Source: Asterella californica
Taxonomy: Eukaryota > Streptophyta > Marchantiopsida > Marchantiales > Aytoniaceae
NCBI GenBank assembly: GCA_036924285.1
Contig: JAYKYS010000010.1
Coordinates: forward strand, 20,497,001 to 20,561,000
DNA length: 64,000 nt
Direction of reading: 5' to 3'
In this document: positions 40,161 through 50,456 of the stretch, in pieces
How positions within the stretch are numbered: position 1 is the first letter of the stretch
Layout of the letters: every line of letters begins with the position of its first letter
Notes under the pieces: model-generated
What the model saw: only the letters and a program-made list of their open reading frames with translations
Databases searched by the model: none
What the model was told of the DNA's origin: nothing
Position numbers and translations under genes: made by a program

Positions 40161-40199
40161 TCGTGTATAGCATGTATAATACACGATTTTCAATATAAA
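40161..40199 (+). terminator. Candidate 3'-end signal of the F accessory ORF unit
   Basis: TCGTGTAT and ATACACGA (about 40161-40186) form an 8-bp stem, followed by TTCAATATAAA at 40189-40199. Matches the arrangement in E (32560-32608). Confidence 0.45.
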
Positions 40200-40279
40200 G
40201 CCCGAAAGAGTTAAGAAAGTGATGTAGAATTATTTTCCTCAAAGATATTTTGTTCACTTAATGGTTGAGAAGGTGCAAC

Positions 40280-40756
40280 ATGAGTGGAAGTTCGAAAGAT
40301 TGGAAAGTTAGACTTAGAAACCTTCCTCAAGGTTTAGATGTCATAGTAAGCGTCGGAGAGAGCTCGAAAGAGATTATCGTTGAGTTTGAGAATCCTAGCA
40401 CAAAACCTCAAGTAGAATCTCCAAGGAGAAGAGTAGAAACCGACTTGTGGTGTTATTTCTGTAGAGAGTTGGGACATAAAGTAGTGAATTGTCCAACTAG
40501 AATCAGAACCGAGAGAGCTAAAGGGAAGCGGGAGTTTACTGATTTCAGTCTTCGAGTGGGTCCATCGTCACCAGCGCCAATTCATCTTCTAGGAGAAGAT
40601 CCTTGTCCAAGTTGTGGAGTGGGTGATCTATCAAGAGGACACAAGTGCGTCGATGTGACTGCCCTACTTACGTCAGTAGTCGAGAAGTTGGACGAGACTC
40701 AAAGAGCTGAGACGGAGAAGTTGTCGACTTCAAAAGAGGACTCGGCTGAGTTGTGA
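40280..40756 (+). CDS. Accessory ORF F3 (158 aa) with CCHC knuckle and second Cys motif
   Basis: Start at ATG 40280 (MSGSSKDWKVRLRNLPQGLD). Contains a zinc knuckle CYFCRELGHKVVNC (C-x2-C-x4-H-x4-C) followed by a Lys/Arg-rich stretch, and a second motif CPSCGVGDLSRGHKC with CxxC...HxxC spacing. Ends in a short acidic helix. It lies directly before the gag ORF but is separate from it, and gag has its own knuckle at about 41868-41910. Likely a nucleic-acid-binding protein, perhaps an extra nucleocapsid-like factor; inferred from the motifs only. The frame is undamaged. Confidence 0.5.
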   Translation: MSGSSKDWKVRLRNLPQGLDVIVSVGESSKEIIVEFENPSTKPQVESPRRRVETDLWCYFCRELGHKVVNCPTRIRTERAKGKREFTDFSLRVGPSSPAPIHLLGEDPCPSCGVGDLSRGHKCVDVTALLTSVVEKLDETQRAETEKLSTSKEDSAEL

Positions 40757-40969
40757 TGGAGATCGTCATTCGGATGGTGGAGAAGACGGTGATGCGACTC
40801 AAGCTCATGATTACCTTGGGAGAAGAGATGGCACAAGAGGTGTTGTTACAACCATTTCTTTTTATTTTACCTATGGTAGATTATTCGCGAATGAAATTGG
40901 TGATGTTCGTACTCTTTTAGCGAGTAGTTATTGCACAAAAATTAAAAAGATAAAAAGAATAGTTACAAG

Positions 40970-43717
40970 ATGGGGAAGTTACCAGTGTTTCATGGGAAGG
41001 ACAATGAAGATGTAGAACCATTTGTACGAGACTTCAAAAGGAGTTGCAACGGAAACAACGTGAGAAGGAAGGAAGAATGGGTGTTGTTACTGCCAGAGTT
41101 TTTAGAAGATTTTGCTCTTACGTGGTATGAAGACCAAGTGAAGAGCAAGACACCTGGTGCAGTTGAGGACACATGGGAGACGTTGAGTAATGCACTCATC
41201 GAAGAATTTCTTCCAAAAGAGAGTTATGAGAAGCTCATGGTGGAGCTTATTCATTTGAAGCAACGAGACGACGAGAAAGTTCGGCAATATGCCGAAAAGG
41301 TGGATAAGTTGGAGCAACGGTTTCGGACGGTCCTACGGAAGAGTGGAGACAATGTGGAGCTAACGATGGCGGGGATTGGAGCAGTGTTGACCAAGAACTT
41401 GGTGGGAGGGTTGAGACCTTCAATTCAAACCCAAGTGAAGTACGAGAAGCCAGCAACCAAAGCGGAGGCCATCAAGATTGCGACAAATATGGAAGAGAGT
41501 TTGGATGAAGGAGATATCATCCAACCTCATCATGCTGCTGTGGTGTCGACTCCGACTCTTGGTGTAGCCACAACGATCGCACCTGCACCATCACAATTGA
41601 TGATTGCTTCAACGTCAGCTCCTACTCCAACGGTGGTGCCAAGACCGTTTGTCCCAACAACGATGTCTACTGCCACCTCTGAATTTCATGCCGAGCTGAA
41701 GAGCATCACCGATACTCTTGCGGATCTCAAGATAAACGTGGTGCAGTTACGAGAATGGAGGAACAAAGGTGGAGGAGGAGGTCAAAGAGGTTAAGACAAC
41801 AATCCCAACCGAGGAAATCAAGGTAACTTTGGAGGCAACCAAGGTAACTTTGGAGGAATCACTTGTTGGACGTGTGGAGGTTCTCATTTCCAGCGAAATT
41901 GTCCTAACAACAGAGCAAGAGGTGCCGAAGCTGTCAGAATGAATGTGGGTGGAGGAAATCTATCACAAGGACGAGATAAGGGGGTGGCTACTATCGATGT
42001 CGTGCGAGATCCCATCTACGAGAAAGGAGAGAGTTCAAACTCTTCTCATGCACCGGTGGAGCTTTTAGCTCAAGAAAGGGAAAGAACTCAATTTTCTGAT
42101 GAACCGGTTTTCATGGAGGAGTTAGCAAGTAGAAGTACTTGTTCGAGTAATGTTTCGAGTACACCAAGGGAGCCAAGAAGGAAGCTGGGGATGGCGGATT
42201 TCACCATTTCATCTTCTCAAGCGGGATATGATGTGGTTGAAGATGTGGGTGCTTAGAAAGTCAACATCACTGTTGGACAACTGATCGCACTTAATCCCAG
42301 CTTACGAAGGGAACTCAGAGGAGGACTGAGTTCTAAGAGAAGCAAGAAGAAGAAACCCAAGAGCAAGACATCAAAGTCTGTGGGAGTTGGTGTGGTGGAT
42401 GTGCATGCTTCAGAGGTATGCACTAGGGCTTCAAAGATTGAAGTCTGGTTGAATGATCACTACGTCTCTGACGTATTGGTGGATGGAAGGTCAGCTTTAA
42501 ACACCATATCGGAGAGATTGATGAAGAAGTTGGGGATGGAACCAACTCGCCCGGCTAGCATTGTCGTGGAGATGGCTAACAAGCAACAGGTAAGACCTCT
42601 TGGTGTGTTAGAGAAGGTGGTCGTGTCTGTGATGGGAGTTCAAACATTGATGTCCTTTCAAGTGTTAAAGGACTCTAGTTATGATTTGCTCCTAGGTAGG
42701 CCTTGGTTGAGAGCTGTGCGCACCACTGATAGGTGGCACAAGGGATACTTACGGATTGGATCTAGAGATCATAGAGTGATAGTTCCTCTCTCGAGTGTTG
42801 GAGTTGTGACTTCTGACTCTGATAGATCCACTAGTGACTACTGGGAATCTGATACGGAGGATGATCAAAGTGTCTCAAAAGTAGATACCAGAGATTCTTA
42901 CGATCAACAATCCTCGTCTGAGGACGAAGGATTTGGTCGAGATGAATCATTACATCAGCTTAGTGCTATTGACTTGTTGCCTCGACCAGCAGTGGAGAAA
43001 GATCATGACAAAGAAGAGTTGAGTGAGGCAGAGATTGTGAGAAGACTCTCTACCCTGAAGTTTGGTATCAATGTTACTCAAGAGGAGAAAAGTAGATTCC
43101 TAGATATATTTCGAAAATATATCCATGTGTTTGCTTTCAACTACAAGGATTTGAAGGAGGTGACTCTCGAGACTCATCGAATCGAATTGGAGGAAAACGC
43201 AAGACCAGTTCGACAGAAGCAGAGAAGGGTCAATCCTACAACAGCAATGATGGTCAAGGAGGAGATAGACAAGTTGAAGGAGGCGAGTTTCATCTATGAG
43301 GTGGAGAACTCAGAACGGGTTTCACCCGTTGTGATTGTCAAGAAGAAGAATGATAAGCTACGAGTGTGCATAGACTATAAGAAGTTGAATGCAGTTACCA
43401 AGAAAGATTATTATCCTCTACCATTTATAGATGAGATTTTGGAGGAAGTTGCTGGTCATGAGTGGTATAGCTTTGGTGATGGTTATAGTGGGTATAACCA
43501 GATCAAGATAGCACAGGAGTACCAACAGTTGACTACTTTCACTACTCCTTGGAGAACATTTGCATTTCGGGTGATGTCATTCGGACTGTGTAATGCTCCG
43601 GCCACGTTTCAAAGGTTCATGAACAAGGTGTTTGAACCATTCATAGGAAAGTTTGTTCGGGATTTCATTGACGATTTCTGTGGTACGGAAGAAAGGAGGA
43701 CCACTTTGATCATGTGA
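40970..43717 (+). pseudogene. F gag-protease-RT polyprotein
   Basis: One frame from ATG 40970 to 43717 with stops at 41792-41794 (TAA) and 42254-42256 (TAG). Gag: VEPFVRDFKRSCNGNN, LLPEFLEDFALTWYED, LKQRDDEKVRQYAEKVDK; zinc knuckle CWTCGGSHFQRNC. Protease: YVSDVLVDGRSALNTISER, where D-G-R replaces the D-T/S/G-G expected, and LLGRPWLRAV. RT: RPVRQKQRRVNPTTAMMVKE, VSPVVIVKKKNDKLRVCIDY, FGDGYSGYNQIKIAQEYQQL, FGLCNAPATFQRFM, FIDD at 43664-43675. A one-base loss near 43688 shifts the frame just after FIDDFC. The enzyme would use RNA as template in capsids; here it is broken. Confidence 0.85.
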
Positions 43718-45258
43718 TCAAAGTTTTGCAGCGGTTGGAGCAAGCCAACGTTTCTCTAAATCCAGAGAAGTGCATCTTTGGCTGCGAAGAAGGTCTACTG
43801 TTGGGACATATCATTTCCAAGAATGGAATTGCGGTAGATCCTGAGAAGGTGAAGAAGATTGTGGATCTTTCATTTCCGATCAACTTGACAAAGTTGAGAC
43901 AGTTTCTTGGCATGGTTGGATATTCTCGTAGATTTGTCTTTTCCTTCTCAAACAAAGCAATAGCTTTGACTATGTACATGAAGAAGGGAGTTGATTTTGA
44001 CTTGATAGTGCATGATCAGAAGGCAAAGGAAGCATTTGAGGAGCTGAAAAAGACATTGGTGACAGCTCCTATACTTGCTAAACCTGAGTGGAGTAAAGCA
44101 TTTATTCTGTATACGGATGCCTCCAATGTAGCAATCGGATGTACATTAAGTCAGTTAGATGGAGACGTGCATGATCATCCTATAGCTTATGCTAGTAGGC
44201 AGATGGTTCCAGCAGAGAAGAATTACTCCGTGACTGAACGAGAAGGATTAGCGGTGATCTTTGGATTGAAAAAATTTTGACACTACTTGCTAGGAGGGAA
44301 ATTTTCCATAGTCACAGATCACAAGGCTTTAAAGTATATCTTTAATAAGCCTAATGTCGAAGGTCGTATTGCTCGTTGGAAGGTCCTTCTAACAGAATAT
44401 GATTACGTGATCGAAGATAGACCAGGGAAAAAGCATGCGAATGCTGATCTTTTGTCGAGGGCTTATGATGATGAGAGAGAAGAACGGTTTGATGATTCAT
44501 TTCGGGACGAACATCTGATGACCATCACAAGCATTGAGGAGATACCGGACGAGTACAAAGAAATCTGGAGTTTCCTTGCAGATGGCTCTTTTCCAGAAGG
44601 TATGCATACCCGAGAACGTAACGCGTTGATCAAGAGATGCAAACCTTACACCATGGTGGAGGAAATTCTGTTTCATCAAGGAGCAGATGGGTTACTAAGG
44701 AGAGCAGTTGGTCAGAAGGAGGCATTCAAGTTTCACGACGGAACTGTTTGCGGAGGTCACTTTGCTGGTAAGATAACAGCCTTCAAGATTTTGGATGCGA
44801 GTTATCACTGGAGAGAGATTTTCAAAGAGTGTTTAGACTATTGCAAAACTTGTGACGTATGTCAAGCATTTGCTCTAAAGTCTACTAGAACACCTCCGTT
44901 AAGATCAATTCCAGTATTAAGGCCGTTTGAGAAGTGGGGTATTGACTTTGTAGGTCCTCTTAATAAGACACCTTGAGACAATAGATACATTCTAGTCGCC
45001 ATTGACTATTGTACCAAGTGGGTAGAGTCTAGACCTTTGAGAGAGACCAATGAAACAGAAGTCGATAGATTCCTATGGGAGAGGATCATCACAAGATTTG
45101 GATGTCCGTTAGAGTTGGTCTCGGATAGAGGAGGAGAGTTTGTAAGGAGCATGACCACTGCTATGCTACAACACTTTTCTATCAAGGCACGAGTAACGAC
45201 CTCATACAAACCAAATGCTAATGTTCTTGCGGAGAAGATCATCTTACACTTTGTATGA
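43714..45258 (+). pseudogene. F RT thumb, RNase H and integrase
   Basis: Thumb LRQFLGMVGYSRRFV; RNase H AFILYTDASNVAIGCTLSQ (Asp), NYSVTEREGLAVIF (Glu), FSIVTDHKALKYIF (Asp), KHANADLLSRA. A TGA at 44278-44280 splits it. Integrase zinc region: GGHFAGKITAF, CLDYCKTCDVCQ; core WGIDFVGPL (Asp), TGA at 44974-44976, VAIDYCTKWVESRPL, LVSDRGGEF (Asp), YKPNANVLAEK (Glu). Stop at 45256-45258. Typical Gypsy layout with no chromodomain visible. Confidence 0.85.
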
Positions 45259-45764
45259 TGCTCGTCAAAGATGCTGGTGTTGAGACTACGAAACATACTT
45301 GAGATAAGAGACTACATGCCATCTTATGGGAGTACCGAACGACAACAAAGACTTCTACTGGGTACTCTCCATTTTGACTGATTTATGGAGTGGAGTCCAA
45401 GTTGCCGACCCAATTCGAATTGGATACTTTTCAAACTATTCAACGAAAGTTGAAAAGGTCGAGGGGAGAAGACGTGGTCAGATCAAGAAGAGAGCAACTC
45501 ATGGAGTTGGAAGAGACCCGAGCCGTAACAATGATCCGGATGGAACGAGCTCAGGCGTATCAAAAGAAGAGTTACGACAAACGATTGGACAAGAGAGAGG
45601 TAAAATCTTTTCAAGTCGGAGATTGGGTTATGTTGTATGATGCTATCAGATTCAAGAGGACTAGGAAGAAGTTTCTTCCGAGATATTTTGGTCCTTTTGT
45701 TGTAGATAAGGGTCCTTCACATATGACCTTCAGGAGCTGGGAGGAAGGAGATTCAATCGGGTAA
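45259..45764 (+). pseudogene. F integrase C-terminal region
   Basis: Decayed link, then open from 45390: RSRREQLMELEETRAVTMIR, KKSYDKRLDKREVKSFQVGD, KKFLPRYFGPFVVDKG (GPF module). In a frame different from the core. 45765-45833 is a short tail before the PPT. Confidence 0.75.
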
Positions 45765-45833
45765 ATCATGACAAGTTGAAGTTGTTTCATCGACGAAAGT
45801 TCTCTCTTCACTCCGAGGACGGAGTGAACATTT

Positions 45834-45848
45834 AGTCCGGGGGTAAAA
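45834..45848 (+). other. F polypurine tract
   Basis: AGTCCGGGGGTAAAA directly precedes the 3' LTR TGTAACG. Confidence 0.7.
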
Positions 45849-46756
45849 TGTAACGACCTATGTTACACATAGGAAGTTTGTCTATTAGTAAGGTATTTAG
45901 TTATAACTAAGTGTTGAGAATGTTTATTTGCTGCCAAAGTACTTTAAGGAGGTATCAAGTTAGTCATGACTAGCTAAAAGTTAGTTATGGTTAAACTTAG
46001 CTGTACTTTTGGCAGAATTCAGATATTTGCTAAAGAGTGAGAACTACTATCTTGTCATCTTGTCTAAAAGGTAGAAAGGAGGTGGAAACTATCCCTTATC
46101 TCCTTTTTGACTTGATATTAGTGGTTGGATTAAAGTTGTGGACTTTGTGGGCATTAAAAACAAGAAGAGATTCCACATGTTTCTTTTTTAGTGGGTCCTA
46201 GTGTAGAGGGGGGTGGAAATTCGAGATTCCTTGAAAATATTCCAGAATCATTCTAGAAGTTGTTGACTTTGAAGGAATAAGCCCATGTGAAAAGGTAAGA
46301 AGCCCATGTGATTAATGCTTTAACCTTAAATAATATCTTAGTAAAACCCGATAAAAGTAGTTACGGCTGAGTTACCGGAGGGTACCAAAGTAGAATGTAT
46401 AAATAGAGGAGTAGAGAAGAGCTCCTCATCCTTGTTTTCACATCGTCGTAATGACAACTTGAGTAATATAGAGAGTGTGGGATATTTTTAGCATGTGAGA
46501 ACTTGAAAGACGTCGTTAGAATGGAGGATTTTAGTTGATGAGTTTATGGAGATTTTTAGTTGATAAGTTTGTGGGTGTATGAATGAGTGCACTTTAGCAT
46601 TTTTCCCTTCAAGATTCATGGTGTGCTTCCATCAAAGCCATCAGAGGTGACCCCTGAGTGAGAGACAGGTCCGACATTTGCAGATTCATCGATGACGATC
46701 GTGGAGGTTGAGAGATCAGGGGGGTAGTTGATCGATAGGACCGCGGAGGGTTTACA
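45849..46756 (+). repeat. F 3' LTR
   Basis: 908 bp, collinear with the 5' LTR, including TATA box at 46398-46405. Ends GGAGGGTTTACA, then GGAC and the rest of the D protease. Confidence 0.9.
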
Positions 46757-46760
46757 GGAC

Positions 46761-47075
46761 ACAGGAGGGACTCACTCCTTCATAAGTCCAAAGTTGGTGA
46801 AGAAGTTGGGCTTGTCTACCTCCAAGGTAGACAAGTCTATTCAGGTGCGTTTTGTCAAGGGCAAGACGTACCAAACTTCTGAAGTGGTCTTGGACGTACG
46901 ATTTGCGTGTGAGAAGTTGGAGTTCACAGAGAATTTCACGGTGTGCGAGATGGATGATATCCATGCGGTTTTGGAGAACAATTTCTTGGACAAGTTTGAA
47001 GTGGAACTTAGGCGGAAACCTTTAAGGTTGAATGTTAGAGTTAAAGGACGGAAGTTGGGAGTGAGGCTGATCTGA
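46761..47075 (+). pseudogene. D1 protease, C-terminal part
   Basis: TGGTHSFISPKLVKKLGLST after removal of F, with the rest of a retropepsin-like fold (VVLDVRFACEKLEFTENFTV). With the N-terminal half it reads FLVD-TGGTHSFIS, i.e. a normal D-T-G site. Ends TGA 47073-47075, then runs into the RT N-terminal part in another frame. Confidence 0.8.
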
Positions 47076-48149
47076 AAGGTAAGGAAAATTGACGATTTTG
47101 CGATGAATTTGATCAAAGGTAAACAGATGGACTTCAAAGACGGAGTCATGTGTTTGATGCGGGTTGCAGATTTGATGACGGGTGGCGGACAAGAAGAAAC
47201 ATCAGGAGACGCGTCTAAACTTCCGAAGGTGCTTCGTGAAGTGATTAAGGAGTTTGAGGATGTCTTGACGGATGAGTTACCTGCTGAATTACCTCCAAGG
47301 CGGGTGGTGGATCACAAGATTGAGGTCTTACCAGATCAGAACCACCTTCCAAAGCCCCTTACCGACTCAATCAGGTGGAACTCCTTGAGTTGAAAAGACA
47401 ACTCGGTGAGCTATTAGCGTGAGGATATATTCGAACCAGCAAGTCACCTTATGGAGCCCCAGTTCTTTTTGCAAAGAAGAAGGATGGGAAGCTACGACTC
47501 TGCATAGATTATCGTGCACTCAATAAAATGACGGTGAAGAATAATTATCCTTTACCAAGGATAGATGACCTCTTTTGACTCTTTGGGTCTTCCGGGCTTG
47601 ATATTCATTCATTCATTCATTCATTCATAGGCTAGCGGGCGCAAAGTACTTCAGCAGGATAGACTTGAAGTCATGATATTACCAGATCTGGATAGCTGAT
47701 CCAGATGTTGAGAAGACCGCTTGTCGAACCAGATACGGATCGTTTGAATTCGTTGTGATACCATTTGGACTCTGCAACGCCCCTTCGACGTTCACTATAT
47801 TGATAACACAATTTTTCACGAGGAGATGGATGAGTTTGTCATCGTTTACATCGACAACATCTTAATCTACTCCAAAACCTTGGAGTTGCACACGGAGCAG
47901 CTAAGGGTGGTGTTGATGAAGCTGCGGGACCATAAGCTGTTTGCCAACAAGAGTGAGTTTGGTTTGAAACGCATTAACTTCTTGGGACATGTCATTAGTG
48001 TAGAAGGAGTTGGCTCGGATATGCAGAAGGGGGACGCGATTGTGACTTGGGAGCCTCCGACTACAGTGAAAGGGATACGGCGATTCTTAGGATTGGTGCA
48101 GTTCTATCGTAAGTATGTGAAAGGGTTTCAAAGATCGCAAAGCCGCTGA
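47076..48149 (+). pseudogene. D1 reverse transcriptase
   Basis: VIKEFEDVLTDELPAELPPR, DHKIEVLPDQNHLPKPLT, then frame changes and [34 protein letters not shown] (first catalytic Asp), FVVIPFGLCNAPSTF, and FVIVYIDNILIYSKT, where the invariant second Asp of Y-I-D-D is Asn (YIDN, 47847-47858). A ~55-base insertion with an (ATTC)6 microsatellite lies at about 47575-47630 before LAGA. Thumb: INFLGHVISVEGVG, RRFLGLVQFYRKYVKG. The family pattern matches plant chromoviruses. Several independent lesions; dead. Confidence 0.85.
47604..47630. repeat. (ATTC)n microsatellite in D1 RT
   Basis: About six ATTC units within a short extra segment (starting near CTCTTTGGGTCTTCC) that interrupts the RT between DDLF and LAGAKYF. 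The flanking RT reads normally. Confidence 0.8.
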
Positions 48150-48577
48150 CAGACTGGACGGACAAAGATGCACATGTAAGTTGGACCAAGGAGGTGGATG
48201 ATGCGTTTTAGACTATCAAAGCTATTTTGTCAAAGGCGCCAGTTTTGAAGCTGTCGGAGTTCGACAAATCATTCAAGGTGCACACGGACGGGAACGACTA
48301 TGCGATTGACGGAGTGTTGGTGCAGGATGGAAAACCTGTAGCATACGAAAGCAAGAAGTTATCTGAGACGGAGAGTCGATGATCGACTCACGAGAAGGAA
48401 CTGTTTGCGGTGGTTCATTGTTTGAGGAAATGACGGCATTACTTAAGACTTCACAAAACCCAAGTGTATATTGATAATATTTTGCTCAAGTACTTTGAGA
48501 CACAAGATCGGATGACGCCAAAGCAACTACGGTGGCATGATACCTTGGCGCTCATGAATGTGGAATTAGTCCACAAA
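48150..48577 (+). pseudogene. D1 RNase H
   Basis: KPLTDWTDKDAHVSWTKEVD, LSEFDKSFKVHTDGNDYA (Asp), VAYESKKLSETESR then TGA, STHEKELFAVVHCLRK (Glu), TPKQLRWHDTLALMNVELV. TAG and TGA codons interrupt it. A solo C LTR (C4) separates it from KDNVVPDALSRKEE. Confidence 0.8.
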
Positions 48578-48581
48578 GCGG

Positions 48582-50452
48582 TATCGTGTCGGATATTTTG
48601 CGTGAAGGATGTCCAGGAAAACGCGAGGTTCCTGGCTGTGGAGATGTTGTGTGCTGAATAAAGACAAGACAGAGAAAAACAACCACGAATGCTGCAATAT
48701 ATATCAACTCCAAACGTATGTACACTGTCGGTTCTTTCTTCTAAGAGCACAGAACTGAGAAACAGACCAGAGCGGTCTGTAACTTGCTTCAAAGCTCCTA
48801 AAAACCACCCCTGAATCACAACCCTGACCCAAAACCACCGAAGCGTAGCTCAAAGCAAGAGAAACTTCTCTTTGCTAACAAACAGAGCCACAACAATACC
48901 ACGCGATCCAAACCCAAGTCCAAACCACATCCATGTACAAGCTCTTAGCCAAAACTAGCTACCACAAGCTGTATATAGCCAACTAGGTCTCTAACGAACT
49001 CAAAGAGGCAAAATCTGTAGCGAAGGAACTGAAAAAAGCCTATCTGAGAACTTTCTCCTTTCGTCAAACGATCTTCAGATGTCGATAGGGTCTTCTTCCT
49101 TGACTCCGTTGGTCTCAAGAACTATCATATCCGACTCCCGACAGCCGAGATATCGCCGATTTTCGATCGCAGATGACCGAACCTTCAAAAACTCCTTCCT
49201 GCGGCTTAAAACCGCACACACCGCACATCGGCTCAAACTCGCTCACCTCATCCAAACCAACAATCTAATCCACACATGGTCTTCTCCTATGCGTAGATGA
49301 AGACTCCCTGATCGCATAGGCACAAAGAACGAAGAGTTTAGCTCACCAATCGCGAAGAACAAACCAATCTCAAGTCGCAAGCGAATAAAAATCTGACGTA
49401 AGCGCTTCTTTGCGAGCCAATTTCACTCAGAACTCCCAAACCGCCCGATGAAACTTGGTATCGTCCTCAATTTCCTGAAGAGCTCGTTGTTCTGATCCCG
49501 ATGGATCCAAGGACAGCAAGTTTGGACTCCGGAACGGTCCGAACGGTCTGAATGGTCCAACTCTCCTTCACAGATCACTGAAGCTCCCAAAATCCTCTCT
49601 TTGCGTCTCAATTTCTCCCAGTACACACACCCCGATCCGTCTCTTCAAGAACCGTCTTAACCCACACGTAGCCTGCATAGATCTGAACCCAATGACACCT
49701 TGCGCACGTGTATTGGACTTCTCAATTCTCCAAAACGTCCATCGACAGATCGCAGAAACAAGCTTGACCTCTTAAGCTGCCCCCTTACGTCAGTCTCTGT
49801 ACGGATCAGTTCTCTTCAATAATGAGGAAGCAGGCCCTTTGCGTCTTTAATATAACGCATGGGGCTGCAAATACCCAGTCAGCAAGTAAACTAAGGCCTA
49901 TCTTGATTTTCTCTTCTTTCGAATCGCATAACTTCGCCAGTAGGTGTCCAAATGAAGTAGACAAGATGCCCATGGAAAGCTGATAACGAGCTCTACCCAT
50001 CTATGTGATGAAAGTGAAGATCCGAAGTTGTGCCAAAAGCCCGTAAGCTGGAGCCTAACTTGTTTTCTCCATCTTTCGAGTCTTGTAACTTCTCCACTAG
50101 GCGTCCAAACGAAGTAGACAAAGTGCCTATGAAAAGTTGGCAAGGAGCTCTATCCACTGATGCGATAAAGGTGAAGATCTAAAGTTGTGCCAAAAGCTCG
50201 TAAGCTGGAGCCTAGCTTGTTTTCTCCATCTTTCGAGTCTTGTAACTTCTCCACTATGCATCCAAACGAAGTAGACAAAGTGCCTATGGAAAGCTGACAA
50301 TTAGCTCTACCCATCTATGCGATGAAAATGGAGATCCGAAATGATGCCAAAAGCCCGTAAGCTAAGGCCTAGCTTGTCTTTCTCATGAGTGTCTTTGGAG
50401 CGACAAGCATCGAAGTCTGAATTTCAGATAGGAGCCGGTCCACGACACGACA
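48582..50452 (-). repeat. Solo C LTR (C4) inserted in D1
   Basis: 1,871 bp, minus orientation, plus-strand ends TATCGTGTCGG...CACGACACGACA, flanked by GCGG (48578-48581 and 50453-50456). Removing it joins VELVHKA to GKDNVVPDALSRKEE. Three ~157-bp tandem units (repeat word GTAAGCTRRRGCCTA near 49885, 50043, 50201, 50358). It lacks a ~180-bp interior block that C3's LTR has near 35190-35335. Confidence 0.9.
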
Positions 50453-50456
50453 GCGG

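Larger units (their letters stand above)
38036..46756 (+). mobile_element. Element F: full-length Ty3/Gypsy LTR retrotransposon with accessory ORFs
   Basis: 8.7 kb, LTRs of 905 and 908 bp with TGTAA...TTACA ends, 4-bp target duplication GGAC, PBS, PPT, and gag-protease-RT-RNase H-integrase order. Between the 5' LTR and gag (38986-40756) it carries three ORFs absent from B, C and D. Its RT (VAGHEWYSFGDGYSGYNQIK) is closest to that of A (VAGHEFYSFLDGYSGYNQVS) in this window. Stops and frameshifts in each domain show it is dead, but LTRs are very similar (TATA box, repeats and ends conserved). Confidence 0.9.
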
